From positions 1 to 64,000 of the forward strand of contig JAGQOW010000013.1 in the NCBI GenBank assembly GCA_020427155.1: a stretch of 64,000 bases of DNA. Reading direction: 5' to 3'. A program made the translations under genes and the position numbers. This document shows positions 55,363 through 64,000 of this stretch, piece after piece (the first letter of the stretch is position 1; every line of letters starts with the position of its first letter). The notes beneath the pieces are model-generated. The model ran no database searches. It was given only the letters and a program-made list of their open reading frames with translations, and had not been told where the DNA came from. Source of the stretch: Planctomycetales bacterium (GTDB taxonomy: Bacteria; Planctomycetota; Planctomycetia; Pirellulales; Lacipirellulaceae).

Positions 55363-58110
55363 CTATTGGCTCACGGAATCGTCGAATGTACGGCCTATTT
55401 CGTCTATGCGATAGACTTCGAGGAGGTCCCCTTCTTTCACGTCGTTGAAACCGGCTAACTTGATTCCACACTCCATTCCCTCGCGCACTTCCTTGGTATC
55501 GTCTTTCTCGCGTTTCAGGGTATCGATCGGGTAATCTCCAACTATCGTATTGTCGCGGATGACCCGAGCCCGCCCGTTTCGTTCGATCGATCCTGCCAAC
55601 ACGCGGCAACCGGCGATGGTTCCAACGCGACTAATCTTGTAAGTCTGTTGGACCAGGGCTCGGCCAAGGTCGACTTCGCGCTGTTCAGGAGCCAGCAGGC
55701 CCTCCAGGGCCGCCTTCAGCTCCTCGGTGATCTTGTAAATGATCTGATAACGTTTGATTTGCACGCCTTTTTTATCGGCCAGCAGGCGAGCACTTTCTTC
55801 GGCGACGACGTTAAAGCCAAGGATAATGGCATCAGAAGCATCAGCCAAGGTGACATCAGCATCGGTAATACCGCCGACCGAAGCCTGTAGAAGTTTTATC
55901 TTGACCTCAGGGTGTTCCAGCTTCAGCAGCTCTTTCTGAATGGCCTCGATCGATCCGCGAACGTCGGCTCGGAGGATGAGGTTGAGCGTTTGCACCTCGT
56001 CGGTCCCTTCGAGTCGATCGAAAAGATTCTCGAGCGTGACGTGTTGGATGCCCACGCCCAGGGTGTTGGCCCGCTCGTTCTCCAGCCGCGACTCGGCAAT
56101 TGCCCGCGCCGCGCTAATGTCGTCGAGCACATAGAAATGTTCGCCGGCAGCAGGAGCCGTATCGAGGCCAATGAGGTTGACAGGCGTGCTGGGCCCTGCC
56201 TCCTCCAGGCGTCGATCCGACTGCAGGGTCTCGTACATCGCCTTGACGCGACCGTAAGCTTGTCCGCAAACAACTACGTCGCCGACGCGCAGCGTTCCGT
56301 TCTGCACGATCACTTTCGCCACTACGCCGCGCCCCGATTCTTGCTGAGCTTCCAGGCAAGTCCCCAAGGCATGCCGCTTGGGATTGGCCTTGTACTCGTG
56401 CAACTCGGCAACAGTCAGTAAGGTCTCGATCAGGTCGTCGATGCCATCGCCGGTGATGGCACTGGTCTTAACGACTTCCACATCGCCGCCCCATTCGCTT
56501 GGCAACAAGTCGTTGGCAGCAAGGCCCTGCATCGCGCGGTTAATGTCGACGCCAGGGAGGTCGACTTTGTTCATTGCCACGACGATCGGGACTTCTGCGG
56601 CGCGAGCATGACTGATTGCCTCCTCGGTCTGAGGCATTACCCCGTCGTCTGCAGCAACTACCAGCACGGCAATGTCGGTGACGTTAGCTCCCCGTGCTCG
56701 CATTTCAGTAAAAGCTTCATGGCCAGGCGTGTCGACAAACGATATCTGGCGACCTTCGCGATCGATCGCGTAGGCACGTATATGTTGCGTGATTCCGCCG
56801 CTTTCTCCGCTTACCACGTCGGTATGGATAATCCGGTCCAACAGCGAAGTCTTGCCGTGATCGACATGTCCCAGGAAAGTAATTACTGGAGGACGAGGGG
56901 CGAGGTCTTCCTCTTTATCCTCCTGCTCCAGAATTCCTTCCAGCGTTTTATCTTCGAAGCTGACCGATTCCTTGAGTTCTATATTGACATCCAACTCAGC
57001 TGCTACGAGTTCGGTCAATTCGGGTTCCATCACGGCGGTGATCGATGTCATAACGCCTTCTTCCATGAGAATGCGTAGAATCTGACTTGCAGGTACGCCG
57101 GCGGCTTCGGAGAACTCTCGGACGGTACATGGAAGCTGGAGCGCAACTTTCGTCTTCCGTGGGGCAGCCGTGCTGACCCCCGACTTCTTGCTACGACGGA
57201 ATGTGCGACGAGGCCGGTCGTCTGACTGCTCTCGCTTCGAAGACTGCCGTTGCCGTCCCAGCTGACGCTGTTCGCGGCCGCCCAGCATCGGAGCAGAGTC
57301 GCTGGCGGCGCCTCTGCTTTTGCCTCGGCGATGCCGAGGTTTTCCTTCGGCATCCTCATCTGCAGCCTCGGCTTCTCTTTCCCTTCTGGCGAGCTCGAGC
57401 GTTTCTTCATGCCGCCGGAGATGGGCTGACAGCGGTTTGGCTCCAGTTTTGCCCGCTCGCAAGGCGTCGGCAGGCAGCCGCATATCCGGCTTTTGAGTCG
57501 GTTCTTCCGAGCCTTTCGCCTTGGCGGGCGTAGTGCCTTGGTCAACGGCAGGGATCGGTGCGAGTTTGATGGCTGGCCTGCTGCGCTGCGTCCCACCCGA
57601 CGCAGGTTTCGCTTCCCCACTGGAGGGCGGCGATCCGCTAAGCGTGGGAAGCTTGCCCGTTACATTCCCGGGGCCGATGTAATCCTCTCGCTTCATCACA
57701 CCGGCGAGCGGCCCCGGCGATCGAGATTCTAGAGACTTCGTCTGCTCCGCTTCGACAGATTCGACAGACGCTGCTTCCTCCACGTCGGTGTCCTGAGCAG
57801 CAGACTGCGCCGACTTGCGAATTCCGGCCAGGGGCGACTTGGGGCGGGAAGTGTTGATTACCGGCATTTTGCCGGTTCGCGCTGCCGGAGAACTAGGTCG
57901 CTCGGGAGCAGCCGGGGCGTTGCTCGGCTTTGCGCGACCCGCCGTTGAACTGGGTGTCGCCAAGAAGTTGCGCAGCTTGTCAACTTCTTCGTCGGAAAGA
58001 CTTGCTAGGGCAGAACCCTTGCCAGTGATACCTGCCTTTGCACAGACATCGACCAGCTCTTTGCTGTCAACCTTCAATTCCTTCGCTAACGCATAAATGC
58101 GGGTGGCCAA
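55363..58110 (-). CDS. infB: Translation initiation factor IF-2
   Basis: 915 residues. GTPase that brings initiator tRNA to the 30S subunit. The TTG at 58110 is preferred because GGAG lies nine bases upstream and the product then starts with the IF2 N-terminal motif [19 protein letters not shown]; another TTG 48 bases upstream has no SD. A long charged/Pro linker (about 60-300) precedes the GTPase domain with [22 protein letters not shown] and NKVDLPG. Domains III-IV follow (VGGITDADV near residue 775). Second gene of the nusA operon. Confidence 0.95.
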   Translation of the reverse strand: MATRIYALAKELKVDSKELVDVCAKAGITGKGSALASLSDEEVDKLRNFLATPSSTAGRAKPSNAPAAPERPSSPAARTGKMPVINTSRPKSPLAGIRKSAQSAAQDTDVEEAASVESVEAEQTKSLESRSPGPLAGVMKREDYIGPGNVTGKLPTLSGSPPSSGEAKPASGGTQRSRPAIKLAPIPAVDQGTTPAKAKGSEEPTQKPDMRLPADALRAGKTGAKPLSAHLRRHEETLELARREREAEAADEDAEGKPRHRRGKSRGAASDSAPMLGGREQRQLGRQRQSSKREQSDDRPRRTFRRSKKSGVSTAAPRKTKVALQLPCTVREFSEAAGVPASQILRILMEEGVMTSITAVMEPELTELVAAELDVNIELKESVSFEDKTLEGILEQEDKEEDLAPRPPVITFLGHVDHGKTSLLDRIIHTDVVSGESGGITQHIRAYAIDREGRQISFVDTPGHEAFTEMRARGANVTDIAVLVVAADDGVMPQTEEAISHARAAEVPIVVAMNKVDLPGVDINRAMQGLAANDLLPSEWGGDVEVVKTSAITGDGIDDLIETLLTVAELHEYKANPKRHALGTCLEAQQESGRGVVAKVIVQNGTLRVGDVVVCGQAYGRVKAMYETLQSDRRLEEAGPSTPVNLIGLDTAPAAGEHFYVLDDISAARAIAESRLENERANTLGVGIQHVTLENLFDRLEGTDEVQTLNLILRADVRGSIEAIQKELLKLEHPEVKIKLLQASVGGITDADVTLADASDAIILGFNVVAEESARLLADKKGVQIKRYQIIYKITEELKAALEGLLAPEQREVDLGRALVQQTYKISRVGTIAGCRVLAGSIERNGRARVIRDNTIVGDYPIDTLKREKDDTKEVREGMECGIKLAGFNDVKEGDLLEVYRIDEIGRTFDDSVSQ

Positions 58111-58267
58111 AACAGAATTCTCCGTGCGAGCCAGCGCTGAGGCCGGTTCAATAGACAAATTATCAGGGGCGGCGCTCGCTCGCGGTTACCATAGCTTAAC
58201 AGGACATCATAACGAACGTCCTCCAACAGCTGCGCCAGTAGGGACTACCAAGGCTACTACTACTAAC

Positions 58268-59683
58268 TTACTCTGGCTCGCCAGCGGCAGGGCTGGCGGG
58301 GACCTCCGTCTTCTTCTCGTCGATCTCTTCTTGGGCTGACGCTAAAGCCTCGCTCGCGGTTGGCTCGGTCAATTCGTCGTCTGACGCAGAAGCGATCTCG
58401 GGCTCCTCTTCCTGAGAGCCCTCCTCTTCAACTTCAGCCTCACTCTCGCGTTCTGCGGCCTCGATCGCTGCCTCTTCCTCAGCGGCCTGTCGATCTTGGT
58501 CTCGCTTCGTCTTTCGGGCTTCGGCGGCAGCGATCTCCGCTTCTGCAGCATGGGCTTCTGCTTGTTCGACCACCCTATCAACCTGCTCAGGGGACAAACC
58601 TCCCATCGCCATCAATGCGTCGGGCTCGATAATGGACAGATCGTCGTAACTAAGGAAACCCTCTTCGACGAGCCGTTCGGCCAACTCGACTTCGACTCCC
58701 TCGATCAAGCTGAAACCTTGCACGGCGCGGTCGATCGATTCAGCCAGTTCTTCTTGGGTCATAATCTCGATGTCCCAACCAGAGAGTTTGCTGGCCAAAC
58801 GCACATTCTGACCCCGTCGGCCAATTGCCAAGGACAACTGGTCTTCTCGTACCAGCACAATCGCCCGGCCCAACATTTTACAAAGGATAACTTGCTCAAC
58901 CTCGGCGGGTTGCAAGGCATTGGGAATCAATATTTCGAGGTTATCGTCCCAGCGAACGATGTCGATCCGCTCTCCTGAGAGTTCATCGACAATATTCTTG
59001 ATTCGATTGCCACGCACACCGACGCAGGCGCCGACACAGTCGACCCGCTGGTCGCTGCTGCTGACGGCGACCTTCGAACGATAGCCAGGTTCGCGTGACA
59101 TGGCGCGGACTTCGATCACGCCGTCGATGATTTCAGGGATCTCTTGCTCAAAAAGCCGTTGTACCAACTGTGGACGCGCCCTGCTAAGGATCACCTTGAC
59201 GCGGCTACCGGATTTCCTCACTTCGAATACAGTTGCTCGTACACGCTCGTTGACGTGGTGAGTTTCGCCGGGAATCTGTTCGCTACGAGGCAGTATCGCC
59301 TCGACGTTAGACAACGTGACCGTTGCCGCGCCGCCTTCATAGCGTTGGATCACGCCGCTTACCATCTCTCCGATCAGCTCGTGATACTCCTCGTAAAGCG
59401 AATCGCGTTCCGCTTCACGGATCTTCTGGATCATCACCTGCTTTGCTGTCTGAGCCCCGATACGACCGACGGTTTCCTCAGAGTCGAGTTCCTCTCCATC
59501 GCAGGAGGCTGCGATGGCGCCACTCTCGCGGTCGATCTTTACTTCGATCTCCGCTTCTTCGCCATAGTGTTTCTTGGCCGCAGAGACAAGAGCGGCTTCG
59601 ATGCCCTCGAAGACGATTTCCTTGTCAATATTCTTGTCGCGATGAATAGCATCGACGATTCTCAGCACTTCACTGGCGTTCAT
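58268..59683 (-). CDS. nusA: Transcription termination/antitermination factor NusA
   Basis: 471 residues. N-terminal RNA-polymerase-binding domain, then S1 ([20 protein letters not shown]), and KH domains with [20 protein letters not shown] and [21 protein letters not shown] helix-hairpin-helix region and a long Glu/Ala-rich acidic tail (about 375-471) close the protein. Upstream of infB by 157 bases. rimP, the usual upstream neighbour, is not present. Confidence 0.95.
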   Translation of the reverse strand: MNASEVLRIVDAIHRDKNIDKEIVFEGIEAALVSAAKKHYGEEAEIEVKIDRESGAIAASCDGEELDSEETVGRIGAQTAKQVMIQKIREAERDSLYEEYHELIGEMVSGVIQRYEGGAATVTLSNVEAILPRSEQIPGETHHVNERVRATVFEVRKSGSRVKVILSRARPQLVQRLFEQEIPEIIDGVIEVRAMSREPGYRSKVAVSSSDQRVDCVGACVGVRGNRIKNIVDELSGERIDIVRWDDNLEILIPNALQPAEVEQVILCKMLGRAIVLVREDQLSLAIGRRGQNVRLASKLSGWDIEIMTQEELAESIDRAVQGFSLIEGVEVELAERLVEEGFLSYDDLSIIEPDALMAMGGLSPEQVDRVVEQAEAHAAEAEIAAAEARKTKRDQDRQAAEEEAAIEAAERESEAEVEEEGSQEEEPEIASASDDELTEPTASEALASAQEEIDEKKTEVPASPAAGEPE

Positions 59684-60048
59684 GGGATTGGATACTCCAC
59701 GGCGTATTTCGCCCGCCGCTTGGCAAACCAGGTTGTCATATTAAAAAACGGTCGGCTGGGAATCGGGCTGGCATCCTCGCAAGGAGCATTCCCGTCCAAT
59801 TCCCGCACGACGAGCCCAGACACTCACCCCGGCCTCCTTCACAGGCTGATCGGAATGCGCCCAAACTCCTTTTGCGAAACGAACTTAAAGCGGTTCGCAA
59901 TCTAGCCACGATAACGGTCGGTTTTTGGGGTGTCAAGCCGCCGATGTGGACATCAGCCCGGCTCCCGATGACTGCGATTGGGCTGGCTCTAAGTGTGATG
60001 AGGGCGAAAGCAACGTGTCCGATTTGCCCATTCGGAGCTGATTGAGAG
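59684..60048. other. nusA leader and upstream spacer
   Basis: 365 bases between nusA and the FabF-like gene end, both leftward. They contain the nusA promoter and a leader of about 218 bases. No rimP or other gene is seen. Two weak heptamers (GAGCTGA, TTGAGAG at 60035-60048) abut the FabF-like stop. Confidence 0.4.
59908..59936 (-). promoter_or_regulatory. Sigma-70-type promoter of the nusA operon
   Basis: Leftward -35 TTGACA (59931-59936, perfect), an exact 17-base spacer and -10 TATCGT (59908-59913). Predicted start near 59901, giving a leader of about 218 bases before the nusA ATG, long enough for autoregulation. It should drive nusA-infB-rbfA. Confidence 0.6.
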
Positions 60049-61374
60049 CTAATCTGCCTGCCGCACAACTACCGCAGCCGCTTGGGCTTGGGGTGTTACG
60101 CTTAGCTTCAGGAAGCTGGAGCCCGCCGAGTGGTCGCTATCTCGCGTGACGGCCAAAGGGGCTTGAGGGTCGGGAACTTCGAAGTTCAGTGTGCGGAAGA
60201 GACGTCCCTGGTGAAGCGCCAGGGTGCTGGCCACCAACTCCACGATCCCGCTACCGGCTCCTAGGTTGCCGAAATAGCTTTTCGCGGCGACGACGGGCAC
60301 CTGGGACGCCTTTGGACCTAGTGCTTCGAGGAGAGCCTGGGCTTCCTCGGCGTCGCAGGCGGTTGTGGCCAAGCCGTGAGCACTGATATGCCCAAGCTGC
60401 TGGGCATTCAGCTGAGCCTCGGCCAGTGCCGACTTCGCCGCGTTGGCCAACGCCTTACCGCGCTGACCTTCGAGATTCGAATTGGTCACAACACTGCTGC
60501 CAGAACCGACGACTACGCCGTAAATGGTAGCACCACGACGCTTCGCCGCTTCCAGCTCCTCCAGCACAATTGCGCCAGCTCCTTCGCCCACCACCATTCC
60601 AGTCCGGTTGAGGTCGAACGGACGTGAAGCCGCCGCGGGCTCATATTCCGGGTTAGCGAGCTGTTCCGTTTGCACTGCGTGTACTGTCTTAAAAGAGTGG
60701 ATGCGAGTCCCTGTAGCGCCGGCAATCATGATATCGGCATGCCCGCGCTGGATGGTCTGTGCCGCTTCTCGGACCGCCATCAATCCAGCAATTTCGCGGA
60801 GCGTAAGTGAATTGTTGGGTCCGCGGAGATCATTGAGGATTGCAATATGGCTAGCGGGCATGTTGGGCAGATACTTCAGCATCCAAAGCGGATTCATCTC
60901 GGCCAGGCCCTCATGGCCCCACATCTCGTAGCATACTTCACCCTCGCGTGCACCGCATTTGATCATGCCGTCGGTAAAGTCGCTGGGTGGGCTAAGCATG
61001 TAGTCGCTGCCGAATACGATTCCCGCACGTTCTGGGTCGATCGCACCGTCCGAGAAGTGGGCGTGTGCCACTGCCTGCTGGGCCGCAGCAACCCCCATCA
61101 TCGTCTCGCGGCACATCACTTTCAGCGCTTTACGAATGGCCTTCTTTTGGTCCTTCGGTAAATCGCCGAAGTTGTCGATTTCTCCGGTGAACTGTCGAGC
61201 CTCGCCCCCAAATCGAACGCGACCCTCCAGCGGCGGAAGCAGGGAAAGCGGCTCCACGCCGCTGCGACCTGCGGAGATCGCATCCCACATTTCTGCAGCA
61301 GAGTTGCCCAACGGGCATACGACGCCCAGTCCCGTGATGGCAACGCTTTGATTCTGGTTCGAAGTAGCGGGCAT
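60049..61374 (-). CDS. Beta-ketoacyl synthase-like protein without catalytic Cys (KS-beta type)
   Basis: 441 residues from ATG at 61374; an upstream GTG adds 18 residues and is less likely. The thiolase fold of FabF is clear (VAITGLGVVCPLGNSAAEMW, SRPFDLNRTGMVVGEGAGAI, AHGLATTACDAEEAQAL). Where FabF has its nucleophilic Cys the aligned residue is Glu194 (RGPNNSLTLREIAG), and the second His is Asn370 (KSYFGN); His333 remains. This is the pattern of a chain-length-factor or decarboxylating partner. An intact FabF is encoded nearby. Confidence 0.83.
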   Translation of the reverse strand: MPATSNQNQSVAITGLGVVCPLGNSAAEMWDAISAGRSGVEPLSLLPPLEGRVRFGGEARQFTGEIDNFGDLPKDQKKAIRKALKVMCRETMMGVAAAQQAVAHAHFSDGAIDPERAGIVFGSDYMLSPPSDFTDGMIKCGAREGEVCYEMWGHEGLAEMNPLWMLKYLPNMPASHIAILNDLRGPNNSLTLREIAGLMAVREAAQTIQRGHADIMIAGATGTRIHSFKTVHAVQTEQLANPEYEPAAASRPFDLNRTGMVVGEGAGAIVLEELEAAKRRGATIYGVVVGSGSSVVTNSNLEGQRGKALANAAKSALAEAQLNAQQLGHISAHGLATTACDAEEAQALLEALGPKASQVPVVAAKSYFGNLGAGSGIVELVASTLALHQGRLFRTLNFEVPDPQAPLAVTRDSDHSAGSSFLKLSVTPQAQAAAVVVRQAD

Positions 61375-61429
61375 AGGAGGAATTCGGAGCTCGATGTTCA
61401 GTGAGAAGTTGGCCAAGCAGTGGGACACT

Positions 61430-61464
61430 AACCTACCGCCTATCGCCTCCGACCTCCAGCCTTA
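61430..61464. repeat. Heptamer tandem repeat upstream of the KS-beta-like gene
   Basis: Five units on the plus strand: AACCTAC, CGCCTAT, CGCCTCC, GACCTCC and AGCCTTA. All share CCT at positions 3-5. The array occupies the spacer before the start of the ketosynthase-like gene. The unit length and lack of gaps match the repeats near proS and gcvPA, with a different word. Confidence 0.5.
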
Positions 61465-61571
61465 TTGATCCTTGCGCGGCGAATGAGCCACTGCCACAAT
61501 CGATTTCCCGATGGGAGGCAGCGAGTTGAGGCGGTGGTACGGGATCATTTCGAGCGCGATGATCTATAGAA

Positions 61572-62846
61572 TCAGTACCGCCCGTGATACGTTTGATCGA
61601 TGCGGCTGGTCGTCAGCGTCGGGCTGGCGCCACTTGGCAGGTTGGCCGTAACAGGACCACGGCTTTCGACAAACAGCAGGGCATCGGCCCGCGGTGGGTT
61701 TTTCGGCAGCGGTAGGGCGTCGGTCAATAAATTGGGCTTCGATGGGCCGGGCGTAGCGACGACCCCCATGCTCAGTAGTAGTACTTGGTCGGTGGGCCAG
61801 CGGAATCGCTCGTGTAGCTGTACCATCGTCATTTGGGGAACCTGGCACTCGGCCCGCTGGTTAGGGGCGATTGTCGAGGGAACCTCCAATTTGACCGAAA
61901 GCATCTTTTCGACTTGAGCCAATCGAACCTTCACAACCGCGTCGACGGTTTTCGTATCCAGCGCAAGCAGGGGACTAAACTCTAACGAAAAACCCTCGTC
62001 CAACTGGCCAAGCTCAGGCTGGTAGCCGGGCCAGGTTTGGTCGGTGCGGACAATGCCCTTGGTATATGAGCGAGCTTTCATCGAAGAAACGACCAGCGAC
62101 TCTCCGTTCCTGACCATCTGATGCGGCGGATTGTGCTCGCGGTAGTCGGTGCGGCGTTTCAGATCTGCCATCAGCAGCGCGGCATCCTCCTTGGCCATCA
62201 TCCAGCCCTGAACGCCCGGCGATTGCACCGGAATTGGAGTCATCAGCGGCAAAGCCCGGGTGCGCCAGTTGGGATTCTGAATTGTGATGATTCGCAAACC
62301 AAAACCATGATTCTCGGCCAACGAATTCACAAACCGGTCGACGATGTCGGCCACGACCGCTTGCATCTGGGGCGTGTGATACACACGCAATACCCGTTCG
62401 TCTGCGCTAAGCAGTCCGACCGGCGTCGAGTGCCAAGCTTCGTAACCCGTTTCACGAAGGATCCAATCGACAATCCCCTGTTCCGGGTGGCTCGAGTTTT
62501 GAATCCGCAACGAATAGGGACTGATGTCGTATTCGCGCCAGACTTGACCATGTTCGTTTGGAAGTGTTCCGCTCCCCTTGGTTACCTGGGCGCGTGTTGC
62601 CCGTAATCCAGCGACAGGGGATGAGGCCTCGGTAGTTGGTGTTACCGGGCTTTCGCTAACAGTCGAGTTGCGCGCGTCAGCCGTGTATCGGGGCCGCTCG
62701 CCCGCTGTGGCCGATGTCTCTTGAGGAGCGCGCCAACCTGAGGCTCCAAGCCTTTCGACGCCGCTATCGAGGGCCGCTTGCTGGGAGTAGGTAGAAGTCG
62801 TGGCCAGCAAAGTGAACGAAACAAATGTCGCGATGCGAGGGTGCAT
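61572..62846 (-). CDS. Secreted hypothetical protein with secretin-N-like segment
   Basis: 424 residues from ATG at 62846, fixed by AGGAG eight bases upstream; a longer frame of 22 codons has no such site. A signal peptide ends near STYSQ. A low-complexity region (about 25-95) precedes a domain with SADERVLRVYHTPQMQAVVA and DIVDRFV, resembling the short N-domains of secretins. A long beta-rich C-terminus follows. Not a secretin pore. It lies between two ketosynthase genes; function unknown. Confidence 0.65.
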   Translation of the reverse strand: MHPRIATFVSFTLLATTSTYSQQAALDSGVERLGASGWRAPQETSATAGERPRYTADARNSTVSESPVTPTTEASSPVAGLRATRAQVTKGSGTLPNEHGQVWREYDISPYSLRIQNSSHPEQGIVDWILRETGYEAWHSTPVGLLSADERVLRVYHTPQMQAVVADIVDRFVNSLAENHGFGLRIITIQNPNWRTRALPLMTPIPVQSPGVQGWMMAKEDAALLMADLKRRTDYREHNPPHQMVRNGESLVVSSMKARSYTKGIVRTDQTWPGYQPELGQLDEGFSLEFSPLLALDTKTVDAVVKVRLAQVEKMLSVKLEVPSTIAPNQRAECQVPQMTMVQLHERFRWPTDQVLLLSMGVVATPGPSKPNLLTDALPLPKNPPRADALLFVESRGPVTANLPSGASPTLTTSRIDQTYHGRY

Positions 62847-62999
62847 CGGATTATCTCCTAGTGGGAAGAGTGATAGAGGGCGGGGAGTATAGGAAGGCGC
62901 CCCACAGACCACAAGGCGGGCAATCGAAACGCTAGCGAGATGGAAGCACTAGCAATCAGGATGAAAGAGGAGTCAGCTTTCGCGCAGGGTCCACCTCAG

Positions 63000-64000
63000 C
63001 TAGCTAAATTGGCCGGCCACAATCGAGGCATTGTGGCCGCCGAAACCGAAGCTGTTGCTCATGACCCGTCTGACTTCCCGCTCGTGCGGGACATTGGGGG
63101 TGTAGTTCAGATCGCAGTCGGGGTCGGGAGTTTCGTAATTGATCGTCGGGGGAATCGTCTGCTCGCGGATTGCTAGCAAGCTCAAGATCAATTCCACACC
63201 GCCGCTGGCGCCAAGCAAATGTCCCAACTGGCTCTTCGTGCTCGAGACATTGAGCTTGTAGGCGTGGTCCTCAAAGACCCGCTTGATGGCAATCGTCTCG
63301 GCTTTGTCGCCCAGCGGAGTACTGGTGCCGTGGGCGTTGATATAGTCGATATCGGTCGGATTCAACTTGGCGCTGCGGAGGGCCTCGCTCATTGCCCGGG
63401 CTGCTCCGCTTCCCTCGGCATCAGGCTGAGTAATGTGGCCGGCATCGGCACTGGCGCCGTAGCCAAGGATTTCGCAATAGATTCTCGCTCCGCGCGCTTT
63501 TGCGTGTTCGAGCTCTTCGAATACCAAAACTCCAGCGCCTTCCGAGAGGACAAACCCGTCGCGATCGGCATCGAAGGGGCGGCTGGCGCCAGTTGGATCA
63601 TCGTGTCTCGTAGACAGGGCCTTCATGTTCGCAAAACCGCTCATGCCGATGGGAGTAACGGCCGCTTCGGTGCCGCCAGTAATCATCACATCGACTTCGT
63701 CGTATTGGATCGCCTTGAAGGCGTCGCCCATCGCGTTTGTTGCACTAGCGCAGGCAGTCGCCACGGCATAGTTGGGCCCTCGCAATCCAAAGCAAATCGA
63801 AAGATGGCCGCTAGCCGCGTTGAGCATCAGTTTCGGGATCGTGAACGCCGAGACTTTGTCGGGGCCCTTGAGAATGAGCCGCTTTTCCTGCGATTCGACC
63901 TCGTTGAGCCCGCCAATGCCAGAGCCCATCACGACGCCTACCCGATAGGGATCGCATTTGGAGAAGTCGATGCCCGAGTCGCTCACGGCATCGATACCCG
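63000..64000 (-). CDS. fabF: 3-oxoacyl-ACP synthase II, 5' end outside the window
   Basis: At least 333 residues; the frame runs off the right edge, so the true start is not visible. It catalyses chain elongation in type II fatty acid synthesis. The active-site Cys is in NYAVATACASATNAMG; both His are present (AHGTSTPLGDKAE and KSQLGHLLGASGGVE), as is SNSFGFGGHN at the end. All catalytic residues are intact, in contrast to the nearby KS-beta-like protein with which it may pair. Leftward, 153 bases upstream of the secreted-protein gene. Confidence 0.92.
   Translation of the reverse strand, partial: GIDAVSDSGIDFSKCDPYRVGVVMGSGIGGLNEVESQEKRLILKGPDKVSAFTIPKLMLNAASGHLSICFGLRGPNYAVATACASATNAMGDAFKAIQYDEVDVMITGGTEAAVTPIGMSGFANMKALSTRHDDPTGASRPFDADRDGFVLSEGAGVLVFEELEHAKARGARIYCEILGYGASADAGHITQPDAEGSGAARAMSEALRSAKLNPTDIDYINAHGTSTPLGDKAETIAIKRVFEDHAYKLNVSSTKSQLGHLLGASGGVELILSLLAIREQTIPPTINYETPDPDCDLNYTPNVPHEREVRRVMSNSFGFGGHNASIVAGQFS

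Noticed and set aside
57048-57620. 190-residue leftward frame inside infB
   Set aside because: Shadow of the charged IF-2 linker in another phase, with high Arg/Lys/Pro and no independent start.
42412-61464. Heptamer arrays as CRISPR or an insertion sequence
   Set aside because: Units are 7 bases with no spacers and no terminal inverted repeats or transposase; they are simple tandem words.

Overview
The window looks like a chromosomal stretch of a planctomycete, most likely of the Pirellulales group. This is inferred from gene content, because no rRNA is present. The signs are GldG/DUF4340 transport genes with an ABC ATPase, DUF1573 and multihaem cytochrome proteins, secreted Gly/Pro/Arg-rich proteins, an FRFSIRHLL-type membrane protein, paired metallophosphoesterases, an HTH plus Cys4 mini-protein, and sparse Shine-Dalgarno (SD) sites with several GTG/TTG starts. 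Coding density is high. I saw no tRNA, rRNA, insertion sequence, prophage or CRISPR array.

Layout. 1-5.6 kb: a leftward ABC-ATPase, fused permease-GldG and DUF4340 set. 6.1-11.2 kb: nadB and a very large membrane protein with a 475-residue Gln/Gly/Ser/Glu-rich region. 11.4-20 kb: lpxK, a Tat-exported oxidoreductase, a purple-acid-phosphatase-like enzyme coupled to a TPR protein and a Cys-rich protein, a BON protein, cysC and an acyl-CoA dehydrogenase homologue. 20-31.5 kb: a second secreted metallophosphoesterase, an HDOD protein, two secreted proteins, glgP, metF with a Ser/Thr kinase, a possible 32-residue membrane peptide, and an acidic/HTH-zinc mini-gene pair. 31.5-38.4 kb: a DUF885 peptidase-like protein, a membrane protein, a glycosyltransferase, a TPR lipoprotein, small conserved proteins around a strong bidirectional terminator, and an FHA protein.

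38.7-44.1 kb is the glycine cleavage operon gcvT-gcvH-gcvPA-gcvPB followed by a LipM-like lipoyl-pathway transferase, so the enzyme complex and a probable GcvH modifier are co-transcribed. 44.2-49.3 kb holds RNase R, a YhaM-like 3'-5' exonuclease and an archaeal/eukaryote-type prolyl-tRNA synthetase. 49.4-52.8 kb holds DUF4416, DUF1573 (apparently leaderless) and a tetrahaem cytochrome fused to a degenerate metallophosphatase. 52.9-59.7 kb is a co-directional information-processing block (nusA, infB, rbfA, an endonuclease III-like protein with a histone H1-like tail, yebC) behind a good sigma-70-type promoter. 60-64 kb holds a FabF-like protein lacking catalytic residues and an intact FabF that runs off the window, with a secreted protein between them.

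The most unusual non-coding signal is a set of degenerate tandem heptamers. A different 7-base word is repeated in each of at least four spacers, next to gcvPA, gcvT/gcvH, proS and the FabF-like gene.
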